Below are positions 8,073 to 16,710 of a stretch of 37,462 nucleotides of DNA, in pieces. A program made the translations under genes and the position numbers. The stretch is taken from positions 1 through 37,462 of the forward strand of contig JAFAQQ010000109.1 of the NCBI GenBank assembly GCA_019246335.1, in the 5' to 3' direction. Each line of letters starts with the position of its first letter. Positions within the stretch are counted from its first letter, which is position 1. The notes below the pieces were generated by a model. The model did no database searches and was not told the origin of the DNA. It saw nothing but the letters and a program-made list of their open reading frames with translations. This stretch comes from Actinomycetota bacterium (GTDB lineage: Bacteria; Actinomycetota; Thermoleophilia; Solirubrobacterales; Thermoleophilaceae).

Positions 8073-8933
8073 CTACGGCAGGAATGCCAGAGCGCGGTCC
8101 AGCACGACCTCGGGCTTCTCCTCGGGGAGGAAGTGGCTCGCGCCCGGCACCCGCTCGACGTCCATGTCGTCGGCGTGCTCGCGCCAGCTCTCGGTGACCG
8201 AAGCCCCGAGGGGGTCGGACTGGCCGATCAGCAGTCGAGTCGGCACCGTGAGCCGGTAGCGATTGAACTCGCCCGCCGCCAGCGGGCGCAGCTCGTGGAG
8301 CAGGAAGGTGCGGTACATCTGCACCGTGGCGTTCGCGTAGTCCGGCCGCTTGACCGCGTCCTCGTAGACCCGCAGCTCCTCGTCGCTGAAGGTGCCGGCC
8401 TTGCGGGCCGCCTGGAGGAGCATGCGCGGAAAGCCGAATCGGATGGAGAGCCGCCCGATGACCGGGCCGCCGAGGACCAGCTGGTACCACGCCGTCAGAA
8501 GCGTCCGCGGACTGATCGCTCCCGGCGATGGCCACGGAGGCGGGATGGAGAGCGGCATGAAGCGCTCGAAGCGCTCGGGGTTCTGCAGCACCGCGATGAA
8601 CCCGGCGAAGGCGCCCCAATCGTGGCCGACGTAGCGGGTGCGCTCGATGCCGAGCGCGTCGAGGAGCCCGACCAGGTCGGCGGCGAGCTGGGACTTGAGG
8701 TAGCCCGACCGGGGAGCAGCCGACCACCCGTGTCCGCGAAGGTCGGGGCAGATCACGCGAAACCGCTCGGACAGCGGGCCGATGAGGTGCCGCCACATGA
8801 ACCAGTGCTGCGGCCAGCCGTGCTGGAGCACAAGCGGGTCGCCAGCGCCGGCCTCCGCGTAGTGCATGCGCAGGCCGTCGACCTCCGCATAGCGGTGCTG
8901 GACACCATCGACGTGCGGCATCTCGAGCGTCAC
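8073..8933 (-). CDS. Alpha/beta hydrolase, epoxide-hydrolase-like
   Basis: LQHGWPQHWFMWRHL, PDLRGHGWSAAP, VGHDWGAFAG (nucleophile), PGASHFLPEEKP. Confidence 0.88.
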   Translation of the reverse strand: MTLEMPHVDGVQHRYAEVDGLRMHYAEAGAGDPLVLQHGWPQHWFMWRHLIGPLSERFRVICPDLRGHGWSAAPRSGYLKSQLAADLVGLLDALGIERTRYVGHDWGAFAGFIAVLQNPERFERFMPLSIPPPWPSPGAISPRTLLTAWYQLVLGGPVIGRLSIRFGFPRMLLQAARKAGTFSDEELRVYEDAVKRPDYANATVQMYRTFLLHELRPLAAGEFNRYRLTVPTRLLIGQSDPLGASVTESWREHADDMDVERVPGASHFLPEEKPEVVLDRALAFLP

Positions 8934-8940
8934 GGGCGGG

Positions 8941-8946
8941 ACTCTA
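8941..8946 (-). promoter_or_regulatory. Candidate -10 hexamer TAGAGT, 7 nt before hydrolase GTG (leaderless)
   Basis: TAGAGT-cccgccc-GTG. Confidence 0.45.
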
Positions 8947-8959
8947 TGGACCGCCCGTG

Positions 8960-11900
8960 CTATGCGGCCTGGACGCCCTCGTCGGCCCGCGCCGGGGCCC
9001 GCTCGAACCGCCGCCCGCGGCGCTCGCCCTGGTCGTCGTGGTCGTCGTGCTCGCCGTGCTCGCCGTCCGGCGGCGGAAGCCTGCGTGAGACCACCTTCGA
9101 GACGCCGTCGCCGCCCATGCTGACCCCGTACAGGCAGTCGGCGGCGTCCATCGTGCGCTTCTGGTGGGTCACCACGATGAACTGCGCGCGGTCGCAGTAG
9201 CGGCGCAGCAGCTCCAGGAAGCGGTCGATGTTCGCGTCGTCGAGGGCGGCCTCGACCTCGTCGAGGATGTAGAACGGGCACGGCCGCGCCAGGAACACGG
9301 CGAACAGGAACGCGAGCGCGACGAGCGACTTCTCTCCGCCCGACATCAGCGAGAGCCGCTTCGCCGACTTGCCCGCCGGGGTCACCTCGATCTCGACGCC
9401 GGGGTCCGTGGGAGCCGGAGCGGCCTCGTCGTCACCCGCCGCGGTGGCCCCCGCGGTGGCCGGGCCTTCGTCGCCGGCGACGGCGGCCCCGTCGAGATCG
9501 GCGTCGTCCGCGTCCTCGCTGCGGCCTCCGAGGACGGGGCGCGGACCCTCCGGCTGCACCAGCCGCAGCCGCCCGCGACCGCCCGGGAACAGGTGCCCGA
9601 CCACGTCCTCGAAGCTTCTGGCGGCGGCCTCGAAGGTCTCGTCGAAGCTCTGCCGGATTCGCCGGTCGGTCTCGCGGATCAGCCCCCGGAGCTCCCCGAT
9701 GGCGGACTCGAGGTCCCCGCGCTGGCGCTCCAGCTCCTCGACGTGCGCGACCGCCTCCTCGTACTCCTGGGCGGCCAGCGGGTTGACCGGACCGAGCTGC
9801 TCGCGCCGGCGCGCGAGGCGTTCCACGCGCGCCTCGAGGTCGGCGCGGCGCTCGTCGCCGAGGTCGTCGTCCCGCGCCTGGACCGCCGGCTCGCCCTCCT
9901 CGCGCCGGAGCGCGGCGACGAGGGCGGCGCGCTCGGACTCGACCTCCCCGGCGGCGTCGCGAGCCTGCTGGGCGCGCACCTCCGCCGAGGTGACCGCGTC
10001 CGCGGCCTCGCGCAGCGAAGCCTGGATCTCGGCCTCCTCGCGGGCGCAGGCCCGCAGCTCGGCCGCCGTCGACTCCCCCCGCTGCTCACCGGCCGCGAGC
10101 TCGCGCTCGGCGGCGTGGCGGCGCGCGTTCACGGCGTCGAGCGCGGTGCGCAGCGCGGATTCCGCGCGGTCGGCCGCCGCCGCCACGTCTGCCTGCGCGG
10201 ATGCTCCCCGCTCGAGGGCGGCCAGCCGTCGTGCGCGGCGCTCCACGAGCCAGTCCGTGCGGTGCAGGGAGTCGGCGGCGGCGGCCCGATCGCGTTGCAC
10301 GGAGCGCAGCGCGCCCTCGGCGCGGTCGCGGCGGTCGATCGCGGCCCCGGCGGCCTCCCTCGCTCCGGCGGCCGCCCGATCCGCGTCCCGCTGCTGGCCC
10401 TCGGCCTCCATGGCGGAGGCCCGCAGGCGCTCCAATCGCGCGGTCTCGGCCAGCAGGCGGCCCTCGCCCCCGGCGGGCGCCCGGCGCAGCTCCCCCGTCG
10501 CGGCGAAGTAGGCGCGACCGTCCGCCGTGGCGGCGACCCCCCGGAAGGAGTCGGGCAGCGCGTCGAGGGACCGGACGAGCCAGGCGTCGTGGAGCACCCG
10601 CGACAGGGCGGATCCGAGCGCACGGGAGGTGCGCACGCAATCGAGCAGCGGCCGCGCGCCGGGGACGGGTGGCGGGACCGCCCGGGCCGAGGGCTGGAGC
10701 CCTCCCCCCACCACGAGGGCGCTGCCGCCGCGATCGGACGCTTCGTCCAGAACGGCCTCCGCCTCGCCTCGCGACCGCACGAGCGCTGCAGCGGCGAGAC
10801 CGCCCAGCGCGGCGGCGACCGCCATCTCGCACCCGGGCTCCACCGCGAGCTCGGAGGCGACCGCGGGATGGTCCCCGGCCGGGCCCTGCGCCGTCGCGAC
10901 GAAGCGTTGGGCCGCCGCGAGATCGGCACCCGCGGCCGCAGCGCGCGCCGCCGCCTCCTCGGCCTCGCGGTCGGCCGCGATGCGATCTCGCCGCGCGCCC
11001 TCGACCGCCGCGTCCGCCTCCTCGAGCTCGCGCCGGCAGGCATCGAGCGCGGAATCGAGCTCTTCGGCCCGCCGCAGGCGCGAGGCCTGGGGCGGCGCGA
11101 TGCCATCCCGTCCGTCGGCGGCAAGGAGCTGGTGCTCGCGTCGCAGCCGGTCAGCCGCGGCAGCCGCTCGGCGCGCGACCTCCTCGGCTCGCTCGAGCCG
11201 GATGGCGATGCGCTCGCCGGCCGACCGCGCCCCGAAGCCGCGGGCTGAGAGGGCCTCGCGCGAGCGAGCGTGCGCCGCGAAGGCCTGCTCGGCGGCCTCA
11301 CGCCGGTCGGACACCGCAGCGAGCCGCCCCTCGAGCGCGTCGCGCGCCGAGCGCGCCTCCGAGGACGCCGCCTCGGCGCCGGCCAGGTCACGCAGCGACC
11401 GCCCGCACGCGTCGCGGACCAGCTCGAGGCGCGCCTCGAGCTGCTGGGTGCGAAGGCGCTCGTGCAGCTCCGCCGCCTCGGCCTGGCGCTTGAGCGGGCG
11501 GAGGCGAGACCGCGCCTCGCGCTCGACGTCCAGCACGCGCGCGACGTTGTCCTCCGTCCGCTCGAGCTTCAGCTGCGCCCGGCGGCGGCGCTTGCGGTGC
11601 TTGCCGAGCCCGGCGGCCTCCTCGATGAGCAGCCGGCGGTCGCGTGGCTTCGAGTGGACGATGGCCTCCACGCGCCCCTGCGAGACGACCGAGTGCATCT
11701 CCCGCCCCAGGCCGGTGTCGGATAGCGCCTCGAGCACGTCGACGAGCCGGCACCGCGCGCCGTTCAGGCGGTACTCGCTCTCGCCGTCACGGTCCAGGCG
11801 GCGGGCGATCGCGATCTCGGAGAACCCGCCTTCGAGCGTGCCCGCGGGATTGTCGATCACGACCTCGACCTCCGCGGCGCTCCGCGAGGAGACGCCGTGC

Positions 11901-12106
11901 CCGCCCGCGAAGATCACGTCCTGCATGGTCTGGCCGCGCACCGCGAGGGGGCTCTGCTCCCCGAGCGCCCAGAGCACGCCGTCCGTGATGTTCGACTTGC
12001 CCGAGCCGTTAGGGCCGACGATCACCGAGACGCCCGGGGCGAAGTCGAGCCGCGTGCGGTCCGGGAAGGACTTGAACCCCCTGAGCGTGATGCGCTTGAG
12101 GTGCAT
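8960..12106 (-). CDS. smc: Chromosome segregation protein SMC
   Basis: MHLKRITLRGFKSFPDRTRLDFAPGVSVIVGPNGSGKSNITDGVLWALGEQS; hinge-like region; LSLMSGGEKSLVALAFLFAVF; FYILDEVEAALDDANIDRF. Confidence 0.96.
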   Translation of the reverse strand: MHLKRITLRGFKSFPDRTRLDFAPGVSVIVGPNGSGKSNITDGVLWALGEQSPLAVRGQTMQDVIFAGGHGVSSRSAAEVEVVIDNPAGTLEGGFSEIAIARRLDRDGESEYRLNGARCRLVDVLEALSDTGLGREMHSVVSQGRVEAIVHSKPRDRRLLIEEAAGLGKHRKRRRRAQLKLERTEDNVARVLDVEREARSRLRPLKRQAEAAELHERLRTQQLEARLELVRDACGRSLRDLAGAEAASSEARSARDALEGRLAAVSDRREAAEQAFAAHARSREALSARGFGARSAGERIAIRLERAEEVARRAAAAADRLRREHQLLAADGRDGIAPPQASRLRRAEELDSALDACRRELEEADAAVEGARRDRIAADREAEEAAARAAAAGADLAAAQRFVATAQGPAGDHPAVASELAVEPGCEMAVAAALGGLAAAALVRSRGEAEAVLDEASDRGGSALVVGGGLQPSARAVPPPVPGARPLLDCVRTSRALGSALSRVLHDAWLVRSLDALPDSFRGVAATADGRAYFAATGELRRAPAGGEGRLLAETARLERLRASAMEAEGQQRDADRAAAGAREAAGAAIDRRDRAEGALRSVQRDRAAAADSLHRTDWLVERRARRLAALERGASAQADVAAAADRAESALRTALDAVNARRHAAERELAAGEQRGESTAAELRACAREEAEIQASLREAADAVTSAEVRAQQARDAAGEVESERAALVAALRREEGEPAVQARDDDLGDERRADLEARVERLARRREQLGPVNPLAAQEYEEAVAHVEELERQRGDLESAIGELRGLIRETDRRIRQSFDETFEAAARSFEDVVGHLFPGGRGRLRLVQPEGPRPVLGGRSEDADDADLDGAAVAGDEGPATAGATAAGDDEAAPAPTDPGVEIEVTPAGKSAKRLSLMSGGEKSLVALAFLFAVFLARPCPFYILDEVEAALDDANIDRFLELLRRYCDRAQFIVVTHQKRTMDAADCLYGVSMGGDGVSKVVSRRLPPPDGEHGEHDDHDDQGERRGRRFERAPARADEGVQAA

Positions 12107-12846
12107 CAGCCGCCCCCCCCCGGCGCCGGGGGCCAGTCCTCCTCGATGCGCTCGAGCGCCTGCGAGGCCGCCTCCTGCTCGGCGGCCTTCTTGGTCCTGC
12201 CCCGGCCCCGGCCGATCTCCTCACCGCCAACCTCGGCGATCGCGACGAAGCTCCGGTCGTGCGCCGGGCCTCGCGCCTCGACGATCCGGTAGGCCACCAC
12301 CTCCGCCCTGCGGGCGAGCCCCTCCTGGAGGTTGGACTTGTGATCCTCGGGACTCTCGACCGCCGCGTCGATCAGCTCTGCGAACGCTTCGACGACCGCC
12401 GGCGCGACACGCTCGATCCCGAAGGCGAGGTAGGCGGCGCCGATCACGGACTCGCATACGGACGCGAGGATGCGCTCGCTCTCGATCAGGACCTCCGCGT
12501 TCTTGCCGACACCGTCCGGTGCCGCCGCGCGGAGGCGGTCGGGCACGCCGAGCGCGCGGGCCACCTCCGCGCACGCCCCGCGCGAGACGGTCTGCGCGCG
12601 CAGCTTGGTGAGACGCCCCGCCCCCCAACCCTCGAAGCGCGGGAAGATGTGGTCCGAGATCGCGAAGCTCAGCACGACGTCGCCGAGGAACGCGAGTCGC
12701 TCGTACGAGTCGCTGCGTCGCTCGACCCACGACGAATGGGTGAAAGCCTTCGACGCAAGGTCTTCCGGCAGCTCGTCGAGGAGGGAGGCGAGCGTTTCCA
12801 GGGTTCCAGGCGAGCGCGGACGCTCAGGGCGCCCGCTGCGGGACAT
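12106..12846 (-). CDS. rnc: Ribonuclease III family protein with substituted active-site residues and intact dsRBD
   Basis: YERLAFLGDVVLSFAISD ... RILASVCESVIGAAYL; dsRBD DHKSNLQEGLARR...GPAHDRSFVAIAEVGGEEIGRGRGRTKKAAEQEAASQAL; between acpP and smc. Confidence 0.9.
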   Translation of the reverse strand: MSRSGRPERPRSPGTLETLASLLDELPEDLASKAFTHSSWVERRSDSYERLAFLGDVVLSFAISDHIFPRFEGWGAGRLTKLRAQTVSRGACAEVARALGVPDRLRAAAPDGVGKNAEVLIESERILASVCESVIGAAYLAFGIERVAPAVVEAFAELIDAAVESPEDHKSNLQEGLARRAEVVAYRIVEARGPAHDRSFVAIAEVGGEEIGRGRGRTKKAAEQEAASQALERIEEDWPPAPGGGG

Positions 12847-13078
12847 GGGCGGCCACGAAATCGGCGACCTTGCCGACCGTGTCGAGGCGCGCCACCTCGT
12901 CGTCCGGGATGCGTATGCCATAGGTGTCCTCGAGCTCGACGACCAGCTCGACGAGGTGCAGGGAGTCGGCGTTCAGGTCCTCCTTGAAGCGCGTGCCTTC
13001 GTGGATGGACGCGGCATCGACCGCGAGCTCGGCGGCCAGGTGGTCCCGGACCCGCGCGAACACCTCGTCCCTGGTCAT
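12824..13078 (-). CDS. acpP: Acyl carrier protein
   Basis: FKEDLNADSLHLVELVVELEDTYGIRIPDDEVARLDTVGKVADFV, DSL attachment motif. Confidence 0.94.
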   Translation of the reverse strand: MTRDEVFARVRDHLAAELAVDAASIHEGTRFKEDLNADSLHLVELVVELEDTYGIRIPDDEVARLDTVGKVADFVAAHVPQRAP

Positions 13079-14070
13079 GACCGGGTCCCGACGCTAACAG
13101 CGGGCGCGGACGCGGCGGCGAGCGATCCGCTCTCGCGCAGCGCCGCCTCCGTGCGCTCCACGACGCCCTCCTCGACGGCCCGATGGGCGAGCTGCACGGC
13201 CGTGGCCACGCCGGCCGGGGTCGCGTTGCCGTGGGTGATGAACGCGACGCCGCGAAGGCCGAGCAGGATGCCCGCGCCGACGGCGTCCTGGTTCAGCTCG
13301 GCGCGCAGCCGTTGCGCCTTCCCGCGGATGAGGAGGCCGCCGAGCGTCGAGACGGCGCCGGACCGCACGGCGTCTCTCACCGCCCGCATGACCGTGTTGG
13401 CGGTCCCCTCGACGGCCTTCAGCGCGACGTTCCCGGTGAATCCGTCGGTGACGACGACGTCGAGCTCGCCGCCGGCGATGTCGTCGCCCTCGACGTTGCC
13501 GGCGAAGCTCAGGGGCCCGCCGGCGAGCAGCCGGTTCGCCTCCACCACCTCGTCCGTCCCCTTCTTCGCCTCCTCCCCGACCGAGAGCAGGCCCACCCGC
13601 GGCCGGGCGACTCCGTGGACCGCCTCCATGTAGGCGGCGCCCATGTAGGCGAACTGGACGAGCCATTCCGCCCGCCGGTCGACGCTGGCGCCGCAGTCGA
13701 GCATCAGGACGGGCCGCCCGGGGACCGGGATGCGCACGGCTACCGCCGGGCGGTGGACGCCGCGCATGCGCTTCAGGTGCAGCAGGCCGGCCGCCAGGGC
13801 GGCGCCCGTCGAGCCCGCGGTCACGAACCCGCCAGCGCGCCCGTCGTGCACGGCCCGCGCGGCCTGGACGATCGAGGCGTCCGGATTGTTGCGGACGGCG
13901 CGCGCCGGATCGTCATCGTTGGTGATCGCCACGGGGGCGTCGACCACGTTCGGGTAGCCCTCCAGCTCGGCCACGGGGCCGAAGATCGTGACCGCTACGC
14001 CGGAGCGGCGCCCGCCCTCGGCGACGTTGCGCGGACCACGGTCCGCGCCGTTCGCGTCGAGCGCGATCAC
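13075..14070 (-). CDS. plsX: Phosphate acyltransferase PlsX
   Basis: ALDANGADRGP, TAGSTGAALAAGL, EWLVQFAYMGAAYM, VVVTDGFTGNVALK; genomic context rpmF-plsX-acpP. Confidence 0.92.
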   Translation of the reverse strand: MIALDANGADRGPRNVAEGGRRSGVAVTIFGPVAELEGYPNVVDAPVAITNDDDPARAVRNNPDASIVQAARAVHDGRAGGFVTAGSTGAALAAGLLHLKRMRGVHRPAVAVRIPVPGRPVLMLDCGASVDRRAEWLVQFAYMGAAYMEAVHGVARPRVGLLSVGEEAKKGTDEVVEANRLLAGGPLSFAGNVEGDDIAGGELDVVVTDGFTGNVALKAVEGTANTVMRAVRDAVRSGAVSTLGGLLIRGKAQRLRAELNQDAVGAGILLGLRGVAFITHGNATPAGVATAVQLAHRAVEEGVVERTEAALRESGSLAAASAPAVSVGTRS

Positions 14071-14077
14071 GCCTCGG

Positions 14078-14083
14078 AGGCTA
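14078..14083 (-). promoter_or_regulatory. Possible -10 TAGCCT, 7 nt before plsX GTG (overlaps rpmF stop TAG, so may be fortuitous)
   Basis: TAGCCT-ccgaggc-GTG. Confidence 0.25.
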
Positions 14084-14266
14084 CTCGGGCTCGGCGGGAG
14101 CGGTGACCTCGCGGCCCCTGTAGGTCCCGCATACGCGGCAGACCCGGTGCGGCAGGACCGGCGAGTGGCACTGCGGGCACGACTGGAGGCCCGGCGGCGT
14201 GATCCTGTGCTGCGACCGTCGCTTGCCAGTCCGCGAGTGCGACTGCTTCTGCTTCGGGACCGCCAT
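14081..14266 (-). CDS. rpmF: 50S ribosomal protein L32 (Cys4 form)
   Basis: MAVPKQKQSHSRTGKRRSQHRITPPGLQSCPQCHSPVLPHRVCRVCGTYRGREV. Confidence 0.96.
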   Translation of the reverse strand: MAVPKQKQSHSRTGKRRSQHRITPPGLQSCPQCHSPVLPHRVCRVCGTYRGREVTAPAEPE

Positions 14267-14317
14267 CGGCGGCGTGAGGATAGCCCACCGGGCCCGCCGC
14301 GCAGGCGCGCGCAGGAG

Positions 14318-14833
14318 CTACTCCAAGCGCAGCTCGCCCAGCTTCGACCACCTCCGATCCGGGGCGCGCTCGTGCGCGTGCTCCGGGCCTGCCTGGTTCA
14401 GGTTCTCGCCGCAGGTCGCGCACAGGCCGAGGCAATCGTCGCGACAAACGATTTGCGGAGGGAGGGCGAGAGCGAGGGCATCGCGGACCCACGCGTGCAC
14501 GTCGAGCTCGTCCCCGTCGAGGTAGGGCGAGCGCAGCTCGTCCCCGCCGCCGGGCTGGTCCACCTCCCGCGCGTCGATCGACATCCGCGCATCCGCCTCC
14601 TCGAGGCATCGCATGCACGGGCCCGCGAGGACGGCGTCGAAGCGAAGGCGCAACGAATAGCCATGGCTGGTGCGCGCGGCGTCCAGGACGACGGGCGCAC
14701 GCCCAGCCGCGGGCGAGTAGATCTGCCCGCCGAACTCCAGCCGGTCGACGGCCACCTGCAGGCGCACCTGCCGGGCCTGCCCCGACGCGAGCTGAAGGCG
14801 GCCCAGGTCGAACACGTCGGTGAGCGGGGCCAT
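14318..14833 (-). CDS. DUF177 / YceD-family protein
   Basis: Located immediately upstream of rpmF; CMRCLEEAD...CRDDCLGLCATCGENLN cysteine pattern. Confidence 0.88.
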   Translation of the reverse strand: MAPLTDVFDLGRLQLASGQARQVRLQVAVDRLEFGGQIYSPAAGRAPVVLDAARTSHGYSLRLRFDAVLAGPCMRCLEEADARMSIDAREVDQPGGGDELRSPYLDGDELDVHAWVRDALALALPPQIVCRDDCLGLCATCGENLNQAGPEHAHERAPDRRWSKLGELRLE

Positions 14834-14841
14834 CCCGTCAA

Positions 14842-14847
14842 ACCGTA
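14842..14847 (-). promoter_or_regulatory. Candidate -10 hexamer TACGGT, 8 nt before DUF177 ATG (leaderless)
   Basis: TACGGT-ttgacggg-ATG. Confidence 0.45.
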
Positions 14848-14878
14848 GACGGCGGGGCTCGCCGGCGGCGCGCGCCGG

Positions 14879-15358
14879 CTACGGGTTGTTGCACTCCACC
14901 GGCCCGCTGTAGTTCGGCGGCGGCGGAGGGTTCTGGCAGCCAGGGTCCGACTGGATGATCTTCTTTCCCTCGGGGCTGTTCGCGGGCGGGCCGCCATAGC
15001 CCGGCGGGTCCGGTGCGCAGGATCCCGAAGACGTCGTGTACTGGCCGTTCGGGCACTGGCCGGCCGCGCTCCGGGCCGCGTGCTTCGCAGGCGGCGGCGC
15101 CTGGGTCCCGCCGGCGCCGTCCTTCCCCCCCTGCTTCGTCCCGTCCGCGAACCCGCGTCCGTAGGCGCTCGAGCGCGCATGCCGATAGGCGTCGGCCCGC
15201 GCGGACGCGAACGCCGAACGCTCGGCGGCGGCCCGGGCGCTCCGGGCATCGGCCGCGGTGTGCCTGCTGGAATGGCCGATCTCGTAGCCCGCGAACGCCG
15301 CGGCCACCACCGCGGCCACGATCAGGGCGCCGAGCGCCGTCGCGCGCGAGGTCGTCAA
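14879..15358 (-). CDS. Small single-TM protein with Ala/Arg-rich linker and Pro/Gly/Cys-rich C-terminus, unknown
   Basis: TTG start overlapping upstream stop (TTGA); TTSRATALGALIVAAVVAAAFAGYEIGHSSRHT...GQCPNGQYTTSSGSCAPDPPGYGG. Confidence 0.6.
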   Translation of the reverse strand: MTTSRATALGALIVAAVVAAAFAGYEIGHSSRHTAADARSARAAAERSAFASARADAYRHARSSAYGRGFADGTKQGGKDGAGGTQAPPPAKHAARSAAGQCPNGQYTTSSGSCAPDPPGYGGPPANSPEGKKIIQSDPGCQNPPPPPNYSGPVECNNP

Positions 15359-15699
15359 GGCGTGCCGCCCTGGCCGCTCTGGCCGGAGCCCCCCTGGGCG
15401 CGCTGCCCGCCGCCGCCGGCGGAGCCGCCGCTCGCCGATGCGGCCGCCGCCCTGAACGCCTTGTCGTAGCCGGCCCTCCGCCCAGCCGCGTAGCCGGCGC
15501 GGTCGCCGGCGCGGGCCCCGTCGCTCGCGCCGCGCGTCCGTCCGGCCTCCGCACCCGCCGCGCGGGCGCGAGAGAGGTCGGCGCCGCCCGAGTGGCCCGC
15601 CGCGTAGCCGATCCCGCCGGCCGCGAGCACGCACGCGACCGCCACTACCACCCAGACCGCGCGCGGTTCGGATCTCGTGCTCGCCACTGTCGATCTCAC
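15355..15699 (-). CDS. Small single-TM Ala/Gly/Arg-rich protein, related in layout to the downstream gene
   Basis: VVVAVACVLAAGGIGYAAGHSGG...DRAGYAAGRRAGYDKAFRAAAASASGG. Confidence 0.55.
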   Translation of the reverse strand: MRSTVASTRSEPRAVWVVVAVACVLAAGGIGYAAGHSGGADLSRARAAGAEAGRTRGASDGARAGDRAGYAAGRRAGYDKAFRAAAASASGGSAGGGGQRAQGGSGQSGQGGTP

Positions 15700-15729
15700 G
15701 GCGGAGGGCAGCCGCCCTCGACCGGGTAG

Positions 15730-16191
15730 CTACCCGACCTGGGCCTCCTCGCGGCCGGCCAGGCGATCGCGCCCGCGCTGCACCGCGGCGGTGAACTTGG
15801 TCAGGTTGACCTCGAGCGTGTTGAGGATGTCGTCGGCGTAGTCCTCGGCCCCGAGCCGGATCTCGCGCTCGCGCGTCCGCGCCTCCTCCACGATGTCCTC
15901 CGCCTGGCGCTCCGCCTGCTTCACGACCTCCTCCTGCGAGATCAGGCGCGACTGCTCGTCTCGAGCCTCCTTGAGGATCCGCTCCGCCTCGCGCTTCGCC
16001 TCGGCGAGCATCTCCTGCCGCTCCTTCACGATCCAGCGGGCCTGCTTGATCTCCTCGGGGATAGTGGCGCGCATCTGGTCGAGGATGTCGTAGACCTCTT
16101 CCTTGTCGACGCGCACCTGGTCGGTGAGCGGGACCGGCTTAGCGTTGTGGATCTGGTCGTCGAGCTTGTCGATCAGGACGAGTACGTCCAT
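15730..16191 (-). CDS. Coiled-coil DivIVA/SepIVA-like (ATP-synthase-B-like) protein
   Basis: Continuous coiled coil MDVLVLIDKLDDQIHNAKPVPLTDQVRVDKEEVYDILDQMRATIPEEIKQARWIVKERQEMLAEAKREAERILKEA; SD GAGGGG; beside coaD. Confidence 0.8.
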   Translation of the reverse strand: MDVLVLIDKLDDQIHNAKPVPLTDQVRVDKEEVYDILDQMRATIPEEIKQARWIVKERQEMLAEAKREAERILKEARDEQSRLISQEEVVKQAERQAEDIVEEARTREREIRLGAEDYADDILNTLEVNLTKFTAAVQRGRDRLAGREEAQVG

Positions 16192-16200
16192 TTACACCCC

Positions 16201-16710
16201 TCAGTGTGTAGAGCGCCTGAGTGCCTGCTCCAACCGGGCCGCGACTCTTTCCGGCACCAAGCCTGACAGGTCTCCACCGAACATCGCCAGCTCCTTCACC
16301 CCGCTCGAGCTCAGGAACGTGTACTGGGGCGAGGAGAACATGTAGATGCTCTCGATGTCGGGTGCCATCTTCCGGTTCAGCTGGTTCATCTCGAACTCGT
16401 ACTCGAAGTCCGAGATCGCGCGGAGACCCTTGACGATCGCTGTCGCGCCGTGCTCCCGGGCGAAATCGACGAGGAGCGTATCAAAGGGTTTTACCTGCAC
16501 ATTCGCCAAATCCTGGACCTCGTGCTCGATGAACTCGACGCGGTCGGCGGCCGGAAAGACGGTCTTCTGCTTGCGGACAGGCTGGTTGACGACGCCCACG
16601 ATGACGCTGTCGAAGACCTGCGCGGTGCGCTTGATGATGTCGACGTGGCCGAGCGTCACGGGGTCGTAGGTGCCCGGGCATACCGCCGTCCCCTTGTTGC
16701 TATCGGTCAT
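16201..16710 (-). CDS. coaD: Phosphopantetheine adenylyltransferase
   Basis: CPGTYDPVTLGHVDIIKRTAQVFD, KGLRAISDFEYEFEM, SSSGVKE. Confidence 0.96.
   Translation of the reverse strand: MTDSNKGTAVCPGTYDPVTLGHVDIIKRTAQVFDSVIVGVVNQPVRKQKTVFPAADRVEFIEHEVQDLANVQVKPFDTLLVDFAREHGATAIVKGLRAISDFEYEFEMNQLNRKMAPDIESIYMFSSPQYTFLSSSGVKELAMFGGDLSGLVPERVAARLEQALRRSTH

Noticed and set aside
7801-8796. 331-aa minus-strand ORF running through the ftsY-hydrolase gap
   Set aside because: Out-of-frame read-through of the hydrolase and the intergenic element; no start signal and no family resemblance.
9164-12611. Large plus-strand ORFs opposite smc and rnc (694 aa each, 380 aa, 430 aa)
   Set aside because: Ser/Arg/Ala-rich shadow ORFs opposite a convincing SMC and RNase III reading.
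15723-15736. CGGGTAGCTACCCG palindrome over the SepIVA-like stop codon
   Set aside because: Perfect but self-complementary with no loop; too short and GC-typical to call a terminator.
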